Notes under the pieces: generated by a model | The model's database searches: none | What the model was told of the DNA's origin: nothing | The model's input: the letters and a program-made list of their open reading frames with translations, nothing else | In this document: one piece after another, positions 7,858 through 16,823 of the stretch | How the letters are laid out: each line of letters starts with the position of its first letter | Position numbering within the stretch: position 1 is the first letter of the stretch | Assembly: GCF_019431045.1 (NCBI RefSeq) | Contig: NZ_JAHXPT010000009.1 | Coordinates: forward strand, 1-64,000 | Source of the DNA: Clostridium weizhouense | Lineage (GTDB): Bacteria > Bacillota > Clostridia > Clostridiales > Clostridiaceae | DNA: 64,000 nucleotides | Direction of reading: 5' to 3' | Program-made: the position numbers and the translations under genes

Positions 7858-8333
7858 ATGAACTATGAGGCTTTCAAAGATTTAAAAAGATTTCATGAAT
7901 CTGGTGGAGATGAAGCTTATAGAAATAAGGAGGAAATAATCTATAAATATAAATTATGTAGAAAAAATGGGGTATGGCAAATAAAAGAGAAGAAGAGTTA
8001 CCTGATTCTGCATCTTGCAAGGCTGGACGAATATTTGGTGATATATGGTCACTTATAGGAAGTGGACTTGAATTTGGTGGTGGTAGTTCTGAAGCAATGG
8101 GAGGCGTTGTTTTAGATAGTTCAGGAGCTGGAGCTGTAATAGGTGTACCACTTAACATATCTGGAGTGGCAATTGCAGCAGATGGAGTTATTAATGCGGA
8201 GAGATCATTTAATAATCTTGCAAAGGATACAATGAGTCTTATATCTTCTAGGAGGATGAGTAAGGCGGGGAATAGACCTCTTAATTTAAGTCCAGAAGGA
8301 GCGGAAGAAATGATAAAATTAGATTTATACTAG
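7858..8333 (+). pseudogene. Cassette 5 effector remnant, frameshifted, with a pre-toxin linker
   Basis: One frame (from 7858) reads NYEAFKDLKRFHESGGDEAY and so on to about 7985. The next (7974-8333) reads MANKREEELPDSASCKAGRI, then a glycine-rich stretch (GSGLEFGGGSSEAMGG, VVLDSSGAGAVIGVP, NISGVAIAADGVINAERSFN). The Gly/Ala-rich hydrophobic block followed by NNLAKDTMSLISS resembles the linker before C-terminal toxins in Gram-positive polymorphic toxins. The toxin tip appears lost. A degenerate copy of the 4884 terminator precedes it at 7806-7850, so the stretch looks like the debris of an exchange. Confidence 0.4.
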
Positions 8334-8842
8334 CATGTAGTAACGAGATCTATTCATTAGTTAATGATAATAATATTCTAAAGGAATATAAATTTTACCT
8401 TGTAGTAAATAAAAAAATAAAAGACATAAATTCAAGAGTAGAAAATTATAAAAAAATATGGAAAGATATGAATAAAAATTGGAATATAGAAGATTTTAAT
8501 AAAGGACCTGAGATAAAAGTAGATATTGAAGGGAGTTATTATTTCTCTAGTATTTCAGAATTTAATATAGAGAAGCTCCCACTTGCACTTGAGATTGTTT
8601 CAATTAATTCAAAACTTAATACAATTATTATGAGTAAATGTGATGATATTTTAACAGAAAACTATATAGATGAAATGTTCCGGATATTGTTCAATTGTGA
8701 GGCACAGTATTCAAATGAAATTGATTATTATGGTTTGGCTATGCAATGTTGCAATAAAGGGGATATTGCAATAAGATGGGGGACCTCGTTTGAGGAAGTA
8801 GAAGCTGCTTTAATCTATAACCCTAGTATAGTAAATATATAA
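8310..8842 (+). pseudogene. Candidate lipoprotein immunity gene of cassette 5, frameshifted near its start
   Basis: A frame open from 8285 to 8842 encodes KIRFILACSNEIYSLVNDNN, a short lipoprotein-like start, and then a soluble domain (DFNKGPEIKVDIEGSYYF ... NPSIVNI). ATG 8310, preceded by AGAAGGAGCGGAAG, is one base out of this frame, so a single indel at 8313-8318 breaks the signal sequence. An internal ATG 8468 could still give 124 residues. I do not recognise the domain. Position after the toxin remnant suggests immunity. Confidence 0.45.
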
Positions 8843-8960
8843 TAAATGCAGTGATTTTGGTGTCTGAAAAAGCATATTAAAAACAAAAATACAACTTGCA
8901 GAAGAATTAGTTGAGTATGATAAAGTTAAATATTAAATTTTATTCTTTTTTAGATGGAAT

Positions 8961-9023
8961 ATAGTGTAAAAAATAAGTGTGTAAGTGTATTTACACACTT
9001 ATTTTTTTAGATTTTACACTATA
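8961..9023 (+). terminator. Nested hairpins closing the effector array
   Basis: An inner stem AAATAAGTGTGTAA / TTACACACTTATTT (8971-9004) is followed by T7. It is enclosed by ATAGTGTAAAA (8961) and TTTTACACTAT (9013). The structure marks the right end of the effector region, before the PTS operon. I saw no gene in 8843-9083. Confidence 0.8.
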
Positions 9024-9083
9024 AAAATAATCTATAAGTAAGTAATAAAGCCATTTTAGGAATCTTTATTTATATATTAAAAG

Positions 9084-9100
9084 TTGGCATGTAATTTGCT
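9084..9100 (+). promoter_or_regulatory. Sigma-54-type promoter of the PTS operon
   Basis: TTGGCATGTAATTTGCT matches the sigma-54 consensus YTGGCACGRNNNTTGCW at 15 of 17 positions, with the GG and GC elements exactly spaced. It lies 127 bp before the IIB gene. PTS operons in Firmicutes are often driven by sigma-54 with LevR-type activators. No activator gene lies in this window. Confidence 0.75.
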
Positions 9101-9227
9101 TTATATAAAAGGTGTACGATAAAAAATATTAAGTTTAAATGAATATGTTTACAAGAAGAATGAGATTTATGTTTAGAAAAGGATTATAGTTATTAAAACA
9201 CAATAAAAAAATATAGGAGGAATATAA

Positions 9228-9539
9228 ATGAAAAATATATTATTGGTTTGTTGTGCTGGAATGTCTACAAGTTTATTGGTATCAAAAATGCAGCAGGCAG
9301 CAAAGGAAAAAGGTATTGAATGTAATATACAAGCAACAGGTGAAGCTGAAGTCAAACAGTATATAGATAATACAGATGTTTTATTATTAGGTCCACAAGT
9401 TAGATTTTTATTATCAAAATTTAAGAAAAGTTTAGCTGATAAAAATGTACCCGTAGAAGTAATAAACACAATTGATTATGGAACAATGAATGGTAAAAAA
9501 GTTTTAGAAAGAGCCTTAGAAGTTATAGAAAATAATTAA
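9228..9539 (+). CDS. PTS Lac/cellobiose-family EIIB
   Basis: ATG 9228 follows ATAGGAGGAATATAA. The 103-residue protein is a complete EIIB of the Lac/Chb family. It receives phosphate from EIIA and passes it to the sugar bound by EIIC. The phosphorylated Cys is the first of VCCAGMSTSLL (Cys8), in the family's C-x-A-G-M-S-T motif. It is the first gene behind the sigma-54 promoter. EIIA follows at once and EIIC lies beyond the kinase and mupG. The substrate is deduced from those neighbours: a MurNAc-GlcNAc-type disaccharide. Confidence 0.93.
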   Translation: MKNILLVCCAGMSTSLLVSKMQQAAKEKGIECNIQATGEAEVKQYIDNTDVLLLGPQVRFLLSKFKKSLADKNVPVEVINTIDYGTMNGKKVLERALEVIENN

Positions 9540-9560
9540 AGCATGAAGGGGAGAAACTTA

Positions 9561-9866
9561 ATGGAAGAAATAATAATGACTCTTATAGTACACAGTGGAG
9601 AAGTTAGAAGTTATTCAATGGAAGCAATTCAATGTGCTAAAAGTGGGAATATAGATGAAGCAAGAGAACTTATTAAAAAAGCTGAAGAAGAAGAATCAAG
9701 GGCGCATAGTGTTCAAACGTCTTTAATACAAAAAGAAGCTAATGGAGAGAAAACAGAAGTTACTTTATTAATGGTTCATGCTCAAGACCATTTAATGACA
9801 AGTATGACAGTAAAATCTCTTGCGGTTGAAATTATAGATATACATGAACAATTGCATAGTAAATAA
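9561..9866 (+). CDS. PTS Lac/cellobiose-family EIIA
   Basis: ATG 9561 is preferred over ATG 9543 because AAGGGGAG lies between them at normal distance. The 101-residue helical protein is a complete EIIA of the Lac family. The phosphorylated His is His73 in LLMVHAQDHLM, followed by the conserved QDH. It also has the family's HNVQT-like segment (AHSVQTSLIQKEANGEK). It takes phosphate from HPr and hands it to the EIIB encoded 21 bp upstream. Confidence 0.93.
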   Translation: MEEIIMTLIVHSGEVRSYSMEAIQCAKSGNIDEARELIKKAEEEESRAHSVQTSLIQKEANGEKTEVTLLMVHAQDHLMTSMTVKSLAVEIIDIHEQLHSK

Positions 9867-9890
9867 AAAAGTCTTGTTGTTGTATTTTAA

Positions 9891-9932
9891 GGAGATGTTA
9901 ATACTACAATATAAACACTATTTTAAAATATA
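9891..9932. repeat. Short copy of repeat family B
   Basis: TGTATTTTAAGGAGATGTTA ... AACACTATTTTAAAATATA is an inverted-repeat remnant of the TATGTTTTAA family described at 50500-50595. It lies in the 104 bp between the IIA and kinase genes. Confidence 0.5.
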
Positions 9933-9970
9933 AATGACTAAATATTAAGTGAAAAAAGTGTGGTGATTAT

Positions 9971-10855
9971 GTGAAATATGTTATAGGAGTTGATGGTGGA
10001 GGCACCAAAACTGAAGCTATTGCTTATTCTTTAGATGGAAAAGTTATTATGAGTTCAATAAAGGGATTTGCTAATTTATTAAATAATAAGGAAAAAGCTT
10101 TAGAAAATATAGTAGGTTCTATAAAAGAAATAGTAGAAAAACTTGGATATGAAGAACTTAGTGGTGTATATCTTGGTGTCGCTGGAGTAGAGGTTGGAGA
10201 TAATTCTAAAGTAATAAAAGATGCAGTAAAAGATAAGCTTAATATTGACTGTATAGTTATGAATGATGCAGAGATAGCTTTAAAGGCAATGTTAAAAGGA
10301 AAAGATGGAATATTAGTTATAGCAGGGACAGGCTCAGTAGCATTTGGAGTTAAAGATAATATAAATGTGAGATGTGGAGGCTGGGGAAATCTATTAGGTG
10401 ATGAAGGTAGTGGGTATAAAATAGCAATAGAATCAATAAAAAGAATGATATCAGAAGAAGAATATTCTTTAGAGCAATCAGAATTATCTAAAAGGATTTT
10501 AGAAAATCTAAAAATTAGTTCAGTTAATGAAATAACAGAGTTTGTATATTCTTCAACTAAAGATGAGATAGCGTCATTAACCAAAATAGTTGCTAGATTA
10601 GCTGAAGATGGGGATATTATAGCAAGTAAAATATTAATAGATGAAGCAAGAAGTTTTGGAAAGAGAGTTGAAAATGTATACAAAAAATTGAACTTTGAAA
10701 GTTGTTCTATAGCATTAGTTGGAGGTGTAATTAGAAAGGCAAAGGTATTTAGAAAAGCTTTTGAGGAGTATTTAAAAGAAACTATAGTTCTTGATGAGAT
10801 TGTAGATGAAGAAATTTCTCCTACTATAGGGGCTTATTATCTGAATAAACAATAG
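9971..10855 (+). CDS. BadF/BcrA-family sugar kinase, probably GlcNAc (or GlcNAc/MurNAc) kinase
   Basis: GTG 9971 is the start. The 294-residue protein has the ASKHA ATPase fold: phosphate-1 loop VDGGGTKTEAI (residues 6-16), adenosine/phosphate-2 loop GTGSVAFGV and the Gly-rich GGWGNLLGDEGSGYKIAI block of N-acetylglucosamine kinases. The catalytic Asp is expected in NDAE. In this operon MupG releases unphosphorylated GlcNAc from the imported disaccharide-phosphate, which this kinase would convert to GlcNAc-6-P. The related clostridial MurK accepts both GlcNAc and MurNAc, so dual specificity is possible. Substrate is inferred; family is firm. Confidence 0.85.
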   Translation: MKYVIGVDGGGTKTEAIAYSLDGKVIMSSIKGFANLLNNKEKALENIVGSIKEIVEKLGYEELSGVYLGVAGVEVGDNSKVIKDAVKDKLNIDCIVMNDAEIALKAMLKGKDGILVIAGTGSVAFGVKDNINVRCGGWGNLLGDEGSGYKIAIESIKRMISEEEYSLEQSELSKRILENLKISSVNEITEFVYSSTKDEIASLTKIVARLAEDGDIIASKILIDEARSFGKRVENVYKKLNFESCSIALVGGVIRKAKVFRKAFEEYLKETIVLDEIVDEEISPTIGAYYLNKQ

Positions 10856-11033
10856 CTTCAAAAGTTAAATTCAGATTTTAGTTTATCATTATGCCACAAT
10901 ATAAATAATATTTTAAAACACAATTATTTATACGTAAGAGTTATAGATTGATAATAATAGATATAGAATTAGTGAAATCAATTATTAAACTGTTTAGATT
11001 AATCAATATAAGGTAGAAAATGGAGGGAAAAGG

Positions 11034-12119
11034 ATGAAGAGGTTAGGGATTTCAGTATATCCAAATCATACTGATATAAATGAAATCGTTAAATATATAC
11101 ATTTAGCAGGAAGGTATGGATTCAAAAGAATATTTACATGTTTAATTTCTGTAGCTGATAAAAATTTGGATGATGTACTGGGTGATTTTAAGCTTATGTT
11201 AAATGCTGCAAAGGAAGAAGATATGGAAGTAATTGCAGATTTAGAGCCAGCTGTATTTAAGTTTTTAGGAGCATCCATATATGACTTGAAAGCGTTTAAA
11301 GATATGGGCTTAGATGGTATAAGATTAGATTTAGGCTTTAGTGGAATGGAAGAATCTATAATGAGTTTCAATGAGTATGGTTTAAAAATAGAATTAAACA
11401 TGAGTAATGGAACTAAATATGTGGATAATATTCTTTCTTATAATTCTAATGTGAACAATTTATATGGATGTCATAATTTTTATCCTCATAAATACACAGG
11501 ACTTTCACTTGAACATTTTATGAAGTGTTCAAAACAGTTTAAGGAACTTGGAATAAATACATCAGCATTTGTAAATTCCAAGAGTGCAAAATATGGTCCT
11601 TGGCCTGTTTCAGAAGGATTATGTACATTAGAATCTCATAGAGATTTAAATATAGAAGTACAAGCTAAACATCTTTTAGCAACTGGATTAATTGATGATG
11701 TAATAATAGCAAATTCATTTGCATCAGAGGAGGAATTAAAGGCATTAAGTGATTTAAATAAAGAAAAATTAGTTTTTAATGTTCAGTTTAATGAATATGC
11801 AACTGAACTTGATAAAAAAATAGTTCTTGAAGAATATCACTATAATAGGGGGGATGTCTCAGAGTATATGTTAAGATCCACTCAAAGCAGAGTTAAATAC
11901 AAAGGAGAAAGTTTTCCACCAGTTAATACTCCAGATATTAAAAGAGGAGATATATTAATAGATTCAGATTTATATACAAGATATGCAGGGGAACTTCAAG
12001 TTGCTTTAAAAGATATGAAAAATACAGGGAAAACAAATGTTGTTGGAAAGATAGTTGATGAAGAAATATTTTTATTAGATTATATAAAGCCTTGGACAAG
12101 CTTTGGCTTTAAGCAATAA
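11034..12119 (+). CDS. mupG: MupG-type 6-phospho-N-acetylmuramidase (DUF871)
   Basis: ATG 11034 follows GGAGGGAAAAGG. The 361-residue protein has the full DUF871 length: an N-terminal TIM barrel starting RLGISVYPNHTDINEI, with ADLEP, DGIRLDLGFSG and ELNMSN strands. A C-terminal cyclophilin-like domain contains GDILIDSDLYTRYAGELQVA. The S. aureus member MupG is a cytoplasmic glycosidase that cleaves MurNAc-6-P-GlcNAc to MurNAc-6-P and GlcNAc. The PTS and kinase genes supply the expected upstream and downstream steps. The etherase MurQ, needed for MurNAc-6-P, is not in the window. Confidence 0.88.
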   Translation: MKRLGISVYPNHTDINEIVKYIHLAGRYGFKRIFTCLISVADKNLDDVLGDFKLMLNAAKEEDMEVIADLEPAVFKFLGASIYDLKAFKDMGLDGIRLDLGFSGMEESIMSFNEYGLKIELNMSNGTKYVDNILSYNSNVNNLYGCHNFYPHKYTGLSLEHFMKCSKQFKELGINTSAFVNSKSAKYGPWPVSEGLCTLESHRDLNIEVQAKHLLATGLIDDVIIANSFASEEELKALSDLNKEKLVFNVQFNEYATELDKKIVLEEYHYNRGDVSEYMLRSTQSRVKYKGESFPPVNTPDIKRGDILIDSDLYTRYAGELQVALKDMKNTGKTNVVGKIVDEEIFLLDYIKPWTSFGFKQ

Positions 12120-12120
12120 T

Positions 12121-12196
12121 TATGTTTTAAAGAAAAGTTTATATTTTTAAGTTTTACTTTATCCTAAAATATAAACAGGTATTTTTAAAACACAGT
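12121..12196. repeat. Repeat family B copy
   Basis: TATGTTTTAAAG at the left and GTATTTTTAAAACACAG at the right form imperfect inverted ends, with ATATAAAC-type inner arms. It directly follows the mupG stop codon. The rest of 12120-12633 holds no gene. Confidence 0.5.
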
Positions 12197-12349
12197 CAAA
12201 TAAATAAGAAGATTAGAAATTATAATTATTATTTAACTTAGACTAAAACAATATTAAATTAGTAAATTTATTAAAAAAATTTATATTAACTAAAACTTAA
12301 TACAAATCTTATAACTTAAAACCTAAAATTTAATATAAACCTAAAAACA

Positions 12350-12551
12350 TATATAAGTTCTAATAAAGTTTGTTCATTAATATAAATCTTAGAATAGTTA
12401 TAAATAGTATTACTTATAAGTAGAGTAAGAAACTTATATAGAAAATTTATTATATAGAGATTTATAACTAGAAACTATTAATTAAAGATATAATTCTTTA
12501 TAAAAACTTATATAAAAGATTTTAAATGTAATAACTTAATTAGAACATATA
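12350..12551. repeat. Repeat family D, long copy 1
   Basis: About 200 bp matches 35656-35858, from ATATAAGTTC(T/C)AATAAAG through ATTAATTAAAGATATAAT to AACTTAATTAGAACATATA (first C-to-T difference aside). It is not coding in any frame. Shorter 3' parts recur at 21431, 33741 and 39213. Confidence 0.7.
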
Positions 12552-12633
12552 GAATTTAGAAGTTAAATCTTAATCAATAGAATTAAAATATTAACTGAAT
12601 TAAAATAAATATTTAATATAGGAGGAAATATCA

Positions 12634-13902
12634 ATGAAAAAATTTTTTGATTGGATGGAAGAGCATTTTGTACCGATTGCAGCAAAGATTGGTTCACAAA
12701 GACATCTTGTAGCAATACGTGATGGTTTTGCAACAATAACACCATTAGTTATGGCTGGAGCATTTGCGGTATTATTCAATAATTTAGGATTTAAATGGTA
12801 TCAAAACTTTATGAACTGGTTATTACCGGTAGGATGGACAGCTTGGGGTGGAGCTATTTGGAATGGTTCCTTTGGAGTAATGTCAATATTAATTGTATTT
12901 ACAATATCATATCATTTAGCTAACGGTTATGGTAAAGATGGACTGTCTGCTGGAATAGTTTCTTTATCAGCAGCAATGATTTTATATGCAACTAATGCTG
13001 AAGGTGCATTACCATTTGATTTTTTAGGGGCACAAGGATTATTTGTTTCTATAATAGTAGCATTAATAGCAACAGAACTTTTTGTTAAATTAATAGGAAA
13101 TCCTAAGTTAGTAATAAAGATGCCAGATGGTGTTCCACCAGCAGTTGCTAAATCTTTTGCAGCATTATTTCCTTCAATGATAATATTAGCAATCACAGCA
13201 GGAATTAAAGAAATATTTATAGTTTTAAGTGTTCCTGATATTCATAAAGCATTATTTACAGCATTACAACAACCATTACAAGGAGTTGCAGGAAGTTTAG
13301 GTGGAGTATTACTTATAATTTTTGTATCTCAATTATTATGGTTCTTTGGATTACATGGTTCAAATATACTTGCACCACTTATAAATGCATTATTATTACC
13401 ATTACTTGTTTTAAATACAGAAGCGGTAAAAGCTGGATTAGAGCCAAAAAATATTGTAAGTAGTCAATTCTTAGATTCATATGTAAATATGGGAGGATCA
13501 GGAGCTACAATTGCATTAATTTTAGCGATATATATTTTAGGAAAGAAAGCTGGTTCTCAACAAAAGATGATAGCAAACTTAAGTATAGCTCCAGGATGTT
13601 TTAATATAAATGAACCAATAATTTTTGGTATGCCAATAGTATTAAATCCAATGTATTTTATTCCATTTATGTTAGCACCTCTAGCTTCAGCGTTAATAGC
13701 TTACAGTTTAACTGTAATACACTTTGTACCAAAGGTTTCCATTATGGCAACATGGACAACACCACCAATTTTAGGTGCATTTTTATCAACTAACTCAATT
13801 ATGGGTGCAGTAACAGCTTTAATTTGTTTAGCTGTAAGTGTATTAATATATCTTCCATTTGTATATGTAGCTGGAAGACAAGAATTAAAAAATAATAAAT
13901 AG
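12634..13902 (+). CDS. PTS cellobiose-family EIIC permease
   Basis: ATG 12634 follows ATAGGAGGAAATATCA. The 422-residue protein is a full EIIC of the Lac/Chb type with about ten membrane segments. It begins MKKFFDWMEEHFVPIAAKIG, and its family blocks include LVAIRDGF, FFGLHGSNILAP and FNINEPIIFGMPIVLNP. NEPIIFG is the substrate-binding signature. With EIIB and EIIA at 9228-9866 it forms a complete transporter. The gene lies 514 bp behind mupG, so it may have a separate promoter or depend on readthrough. A GC-rich palindrome ends it at 13974. Confidence 0.93.
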   Translation: MKKFFDWMEEHFVPIAAKIGSQRHLVAIRDGFATITPLVMAGAFAVLFNNLGFKWYQNFMNWLLPVGWTAWGGAIWNGSFGVMSILIVFTISYHLANGYGKDGLSAGIVSLSAAMILYATNAEGALPFDFLGAQGLFVSIIVALIATELFVKLIGNPKLVIKMPDGVPPAVAKSFAALFPSMIILAITAGIKEIFIVLSVPDIHKALFTALQQPLQGVAGSLGGVLLIIFVSQLLWFFGLHGSNILAPLINALLLPLLVLNTEAVKAGLEPKNIVSSQFLDSYVNMGGSGATIALILAIYILGKKAGSQQKMIANLSIAPGCFNINEPIIFGMPIVLNPMYFIPFMLAPLASALIAYSLTVIHFVPKVSIMATWTTPPILGAFLSTNSIMGAVTALICLAVSVLIYLPFVYVAGRQELKNNK

Positions 13903-13973
13903 ATTTAATTTAAATTTAATTTTGCCTCTTAAAATAACCCATATTATATAAATGTTTTATTTACAAACAAAAA

Positions 13974-14003
13974 AAGCACCCCTGGGGTACCCCAGGGGTG
14001 CTT
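13974..14003. terminator. Perfect GC-rich palindrome after EIIC
   Basis: AAGCACCCCTGGGG / CCCCAGGGGTGCTT around a TA centre is a 30-bp perfect palindrome. It sits in A-rich flank on the left and has no good T tract on the right. It shares the core CCCCTGGGGTACCCCAGGGG with 16792-16823 and, less one base pair, with 15931-15976. It is probably a terminator for the PTS operon. Confidence 0.75.
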
Positions 14004-14178
14004 ATTACATATAATAATTATAGAAATTTAGTATGTAATTTAAAATTACGTATGATACAAATTATATTTGCAACATAATGTCGAAATTTAAACTAAAAGT
14101 ATATTTAATAAATTAAGTATATTAAATTTTATACGATAAATATAAAGAAAAATTAAAATATATAAGGGGTAAATTTGA

Positions 14179-15924
14179 ATGATGGGTTTTAAAAGATGGT
14201 CTTTAGTAAAAAAAACTGTTACTTTTACTACAATAATACTTTTATTATATAGTCTAATTTTAGGTGCAGTAACATCTATAAAAACTAAAAATAATATACA
14301 ACAAGAATTTAATAAGAATATTGTCAACACATTAAATGTAATTACTGCAAATATAGATGGTGATAAACTTGAGGAATTAATAAAAAAAGGTAAAGAATAT
14401 AATGGTTACTATGATGAATTGCATCAATATTTAAAAGATGCCAAAGAAAAAAGTGACTTTAGATTTTTGTATACAATAGGAAAATTTAAAGATAATAATT
14501 TTTATTATTTAGTAGAAGGATTAGATGAAAATAGTGAAGAGTTTACAGGTTATGGAGAACAAGTTGAAGTCACAGAAGATGAAGAGATTAATTATAAAGA
14601 TGAAAATGAAGCTTTAAAAAAAGGAAGTTATGTTACAGATATAGAGTATTATGAGGAATGGGGATATTTAATAACTGCTAATGTAGCTATATATAATAGC
14701 AAAAATGAACCAGTAGCAATTTTAGCGGCAGATTTGAATGCAAATGAGTATAATAGTACTTTAGATAAAACCACATATTTTATTATAGCTAATTTAATTT
14801 TTGGTGGAATTCTTATAGCGATTTTTATAGGAATTTATTTATTTAAGGCATTAAAACCTATGAAAAAGATTGAAAATGCAGTATCAAGTATTGCAAAAGG
14901 AAATCTAAATGTTTCTTTAGATGTAAAATCAGAAGATGAAATAGGTAAAATATCTAAAGCTATGAATGATATGGGGTCAAATTTAAATAATATAGTTAGT
15001 AATATAACCAATAATTCTAAAAATGTATTTATATATTCTAATGATTTGCAAGAACAATCTGAACAATTTACATCTTCAGCAAAACAAGTAGTTGAAAAAA
15101 CAGGAGAAATAGCTGAGTTTTCTGAAATACAATATGACAAGATACAATTAATTGTTGATAAAGCAAAGAGTATTAATTCAGAAGTAGAAAATATTATTAA
15201 TAAACTTGAAAAAGTTGCATCGGAGATTGAAACATCTCATAGTCATGCAGAACAAGGTGAAAATATAATAAAAAATTCTACAGATAAAATTATAACAGCT
15301 AATAATAGCATGGAAGTATCTAAAGAAAAGATTTTAGAACTAGATAAGAAAATAAATGATATTATAAATTTTGTAGAAGTAATAACTAATATTTCTGATC
15401 AAACGAATCTTTTAGCATTAAATGCTTCAATAGAATCATCTAGAGCTGGAGAAGCTGGCAAAGGATTTAGTGTGGTTGCTGAAGAAGTAAGAAAATTAGC
15501 AGATGAATCTTCAAAAGCAACTAAAGAAATAAATACTATTCTTAAAGATATTAACTTAAGTTCTAAAGAAGTTTTTTCATCAATTGATAAAACTTATAAT
15601 GATTTAAAACAAGGGACATCAAGTTCTAAAGAGGCAGAAAAATATTTTGTAAATATACTTGCCTCAAGTAATAATGTGAAAAATAATACCTCAGAAGTTT
15701 TAAAAAGTATAGATAATTATTCAAAAGAGACAGAGGATATTTTAGTTGCAGTTAAAGATGCAGATGATAGTATTGAAAAGTTATCTAAGAGTTGTGAAAG
15801 TATTTCAAAAATATCAGAAGAACAATTTGCATCTTCAGAAGAAATATTAAGATATGCTTCAGAATTAAAAATGGTATCAGAAAAACTTGATGAATCTATT
15901 AAGGTTTTTAATATCCATAGTTAA
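14179..15924 (+). CDS. Methyl-accepting chemotaxis protein
   Basis: ATG 14179 (or 14182) follows AAGGGGTAAATTTGA. The 581-residue protein has a membrane segment at about 12-32, an extracellular sensor of about 160 residues ([20 protein letters not shown]; acidic [16 protein letters not shown]) and a second segment at about 197-219. A HAMP domain ([20 protein letters not shown]) and a long cytoplasmic coiled-coil signalling rod follow. The hairpin tip [20 protein letters not shown] lies near residue 405 and contacts CheA/CheW. The ligand is unknown. It ends in the perfect palindrome at 15931. Confidence 0.95.
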   Translation: MMGFKRWSLVKKTVTFTTIILLLYSLILGAVTSIKTKNNIQQEFNKNIVNTLNVITANIDGDKLEELIKKGKEYNGYYDELHQYLKDAKEKSDFRFLYTIGKFKDNNFYYLVEGLDENSEEFTGYGEQVEVTEDEEINYKDENEALKKGSYVTDIEYYEEWGYLITANVAIYNSKNEPVAILAADLNANEYNSTLDKTTYFIIANLIFGGILIAIFIGIYLFKALKPMKKIENAVSSIAKGNLNVSLDVKSEDEIGKISKAMNDMGSNLNNIVSNITNNSKNVFIYSNDLQEQSEQFTSSAKQVVEKTGEIAEFSEIQYDKIQLIVDKAKSINSEVENIINKLEKVASEIETSHSHAEQGENIIKNSTDKIITANNSMEVSKEKILELDKKINDIINFVEVITNISDQTNLLALNASIESSRAGEAGKGFSVVAEEVRKLADESSKATKEINTILKDINLSSKEVFSSIDKTYNDLKQGTSSSKEAEKYFVNILASSNNVKNNTSEVLKSIDNYSKETEDILVAVKDADDSIEKLSKSCESISKISEEQFASSEEILRYASELKMVSEKLDESIKVFNIHS

Positions 15925-15930
15925 AATTAT

Positions 15931-15976
15931 AAAAATATTAGCCCCTCTGGGGTACCCCAGAGGGGCTAATATTTTT
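15931..15976. terminator. 46-bp perfect palindrome, bidirectional terminator
   Basis: AAAAATATTAGCCCCTCTGG is followed by GGTACC and then the mirror half, with every base paired, ending in T5 on both strands. It lies between the convergent ends of the chemoreceptor (15924) and the minus-strand HNH gene (15975), and overlaps the latter's stop. Confidence 0.9.
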
Positions 15977-16562
15977 ATATATCAGTTGATTCTAAATTTT
16001 CTCTTCTATTATCTAATGGATTAAGATTTATGTGATGAATTCTTTTGTTTTCATCAGCATTTAAAATAAGTCTATCTAAATAAATTCTACCATCTGGAGT
16101 GTTAGCTACAACACAAGGTTCACCATTTATTCTATGATTAACCCAAGTATATTCCTCAGTTACAACAGTTTTTAAATCTTTAGCAGAAATTAAAGCTTTT
16201 GAATGTGCGTTGCCATATTTATCTTTTAATATTATAGCAACAGTTTTATCATCAATTTTTTCAACTTCGTTTAATTCATTTCTTTTAAAGATTCTTAAAT
16301 TAACTCTTCTATTGTCTAAAGTGTCACCATTTATATGTATAACAGGTGTAGCAGGATTAACATCCATAATAACTGTTTGTAGGCTTTGCTTTAAAGGCTT
16401 AGATTTTTTATTAAGCTTAGTTGAACTTATATTTTGAACTAAATAACTATTAAAATCTTTATGCCATTCAGCAAACCAAATTCCAGCATTTTTAACCTTT
16501 TCTAAGTCAACATTATCTATTTTAGCAGTAAGTGAAGTTCCATTTTTCTTTAATACAGTCAT
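15975..16562 (-). CDS. HNH-endonuclease-like protein with two H-N-N motifs
   Basis: The 195-residue protein contains two similar motifs. The first is HINGDTLDNRRVNLR (residues 76-90). The second, RIYLDRLILNA ... HHINLNPLDNRRENL (160-190), has the pattern of homing-type HNH endonucleases (HxNxxxLDNRxxNL). Having both halves suggests an internal duplication, so it may bind DNA as a pseudo-dimer. Nothing nearby looks like an intron or intein. The role is unknown. It is transcribed against the upstream chemoreceptor and shares its bidirectional terminator. Confidence 0.65.
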   Translation of the reverse strand: MTVLKKNGTSLTAKIDNVDLEKVKNAGIWFAEWHKDFNSYLVQNISSTKLNKKSKPLKQSLQTVIMDVNPATPVIHINGDTLDNRRVNLRIFKRNELNEVEKIDDKTVAIILKDKYGNAHSKALISAKDLKTVVTEEYTWVNHRINGEPCVVANTPDGRIYLDRLILNADENKRIHHINLNPLDNRRENLESTDI

Positions 16563-16659
16563 TAATGTAAAGTTTTCTTTGGATTCGAATTCATTCTTTG
16601 TAGTTTTATAATTAGTATTTATGATGTATACCTTCTTTCTTTATATTTAGTCACATCCC

Positions 16660-16712
16660 TAAAAATAATAGACAACCATTTGGGCCTATTACTTTATGTC
16701 ATGTGCCTTAAT
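16660..16712. repeat. Repeat family A fragment
   Basis: AAAAATAATAGACAACCATT ... TATGTCATGTGCCTTA resembles the right half of the family A elements at 49631 and 19328 (ending ATGTGCCTTA). It lies upstream of the HNH gene. The remainder of 16563-16791 shows no gene. Confidence 0.45.
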
Positions 16713-16791
16713 AGCGTTTATTATGTCATTTAGTTATTATAACAAATTAACATAACAAAAGATATTAAAATAAGTATTTTAAATATACTCC

Positions 16792-16823
16792 AATATACCC
16801 CTGGGGTACCCCAGGGGTATATT
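16792..16823. other. Third GC-rich perfect palindrome, in a divergent intergenic region
   Basis: AATATACCCCTGGGGT / ACCCCAGGGGTATATT pairs perfectly, and T6 follows on the plus strand. It lies between divergent genes (HNH gene leftward, chemoreceptor rightward), so it does not end an adjacent transcript on either strand. It could be an attenuator or insulator, or a protein-binding palindrome. Confidence 0.7.

Noticed and set aside
10024..10683. Long minus-strand open frame opposite the sugar kinase
   Set aside because: It lies entirely within a well-supported kinase gene, has no ribosome binding site and its translation is low-complexity Ser/Ile/Leu-rich, a shadow of an AT-rich gene.
12120..12633. 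Looked for a small gene or riboswitch between mupG and EIIC
   Set aside because: Only repeats B and D and AT-rich DNA are present; no conserved aptamer and no frame with a binding site.
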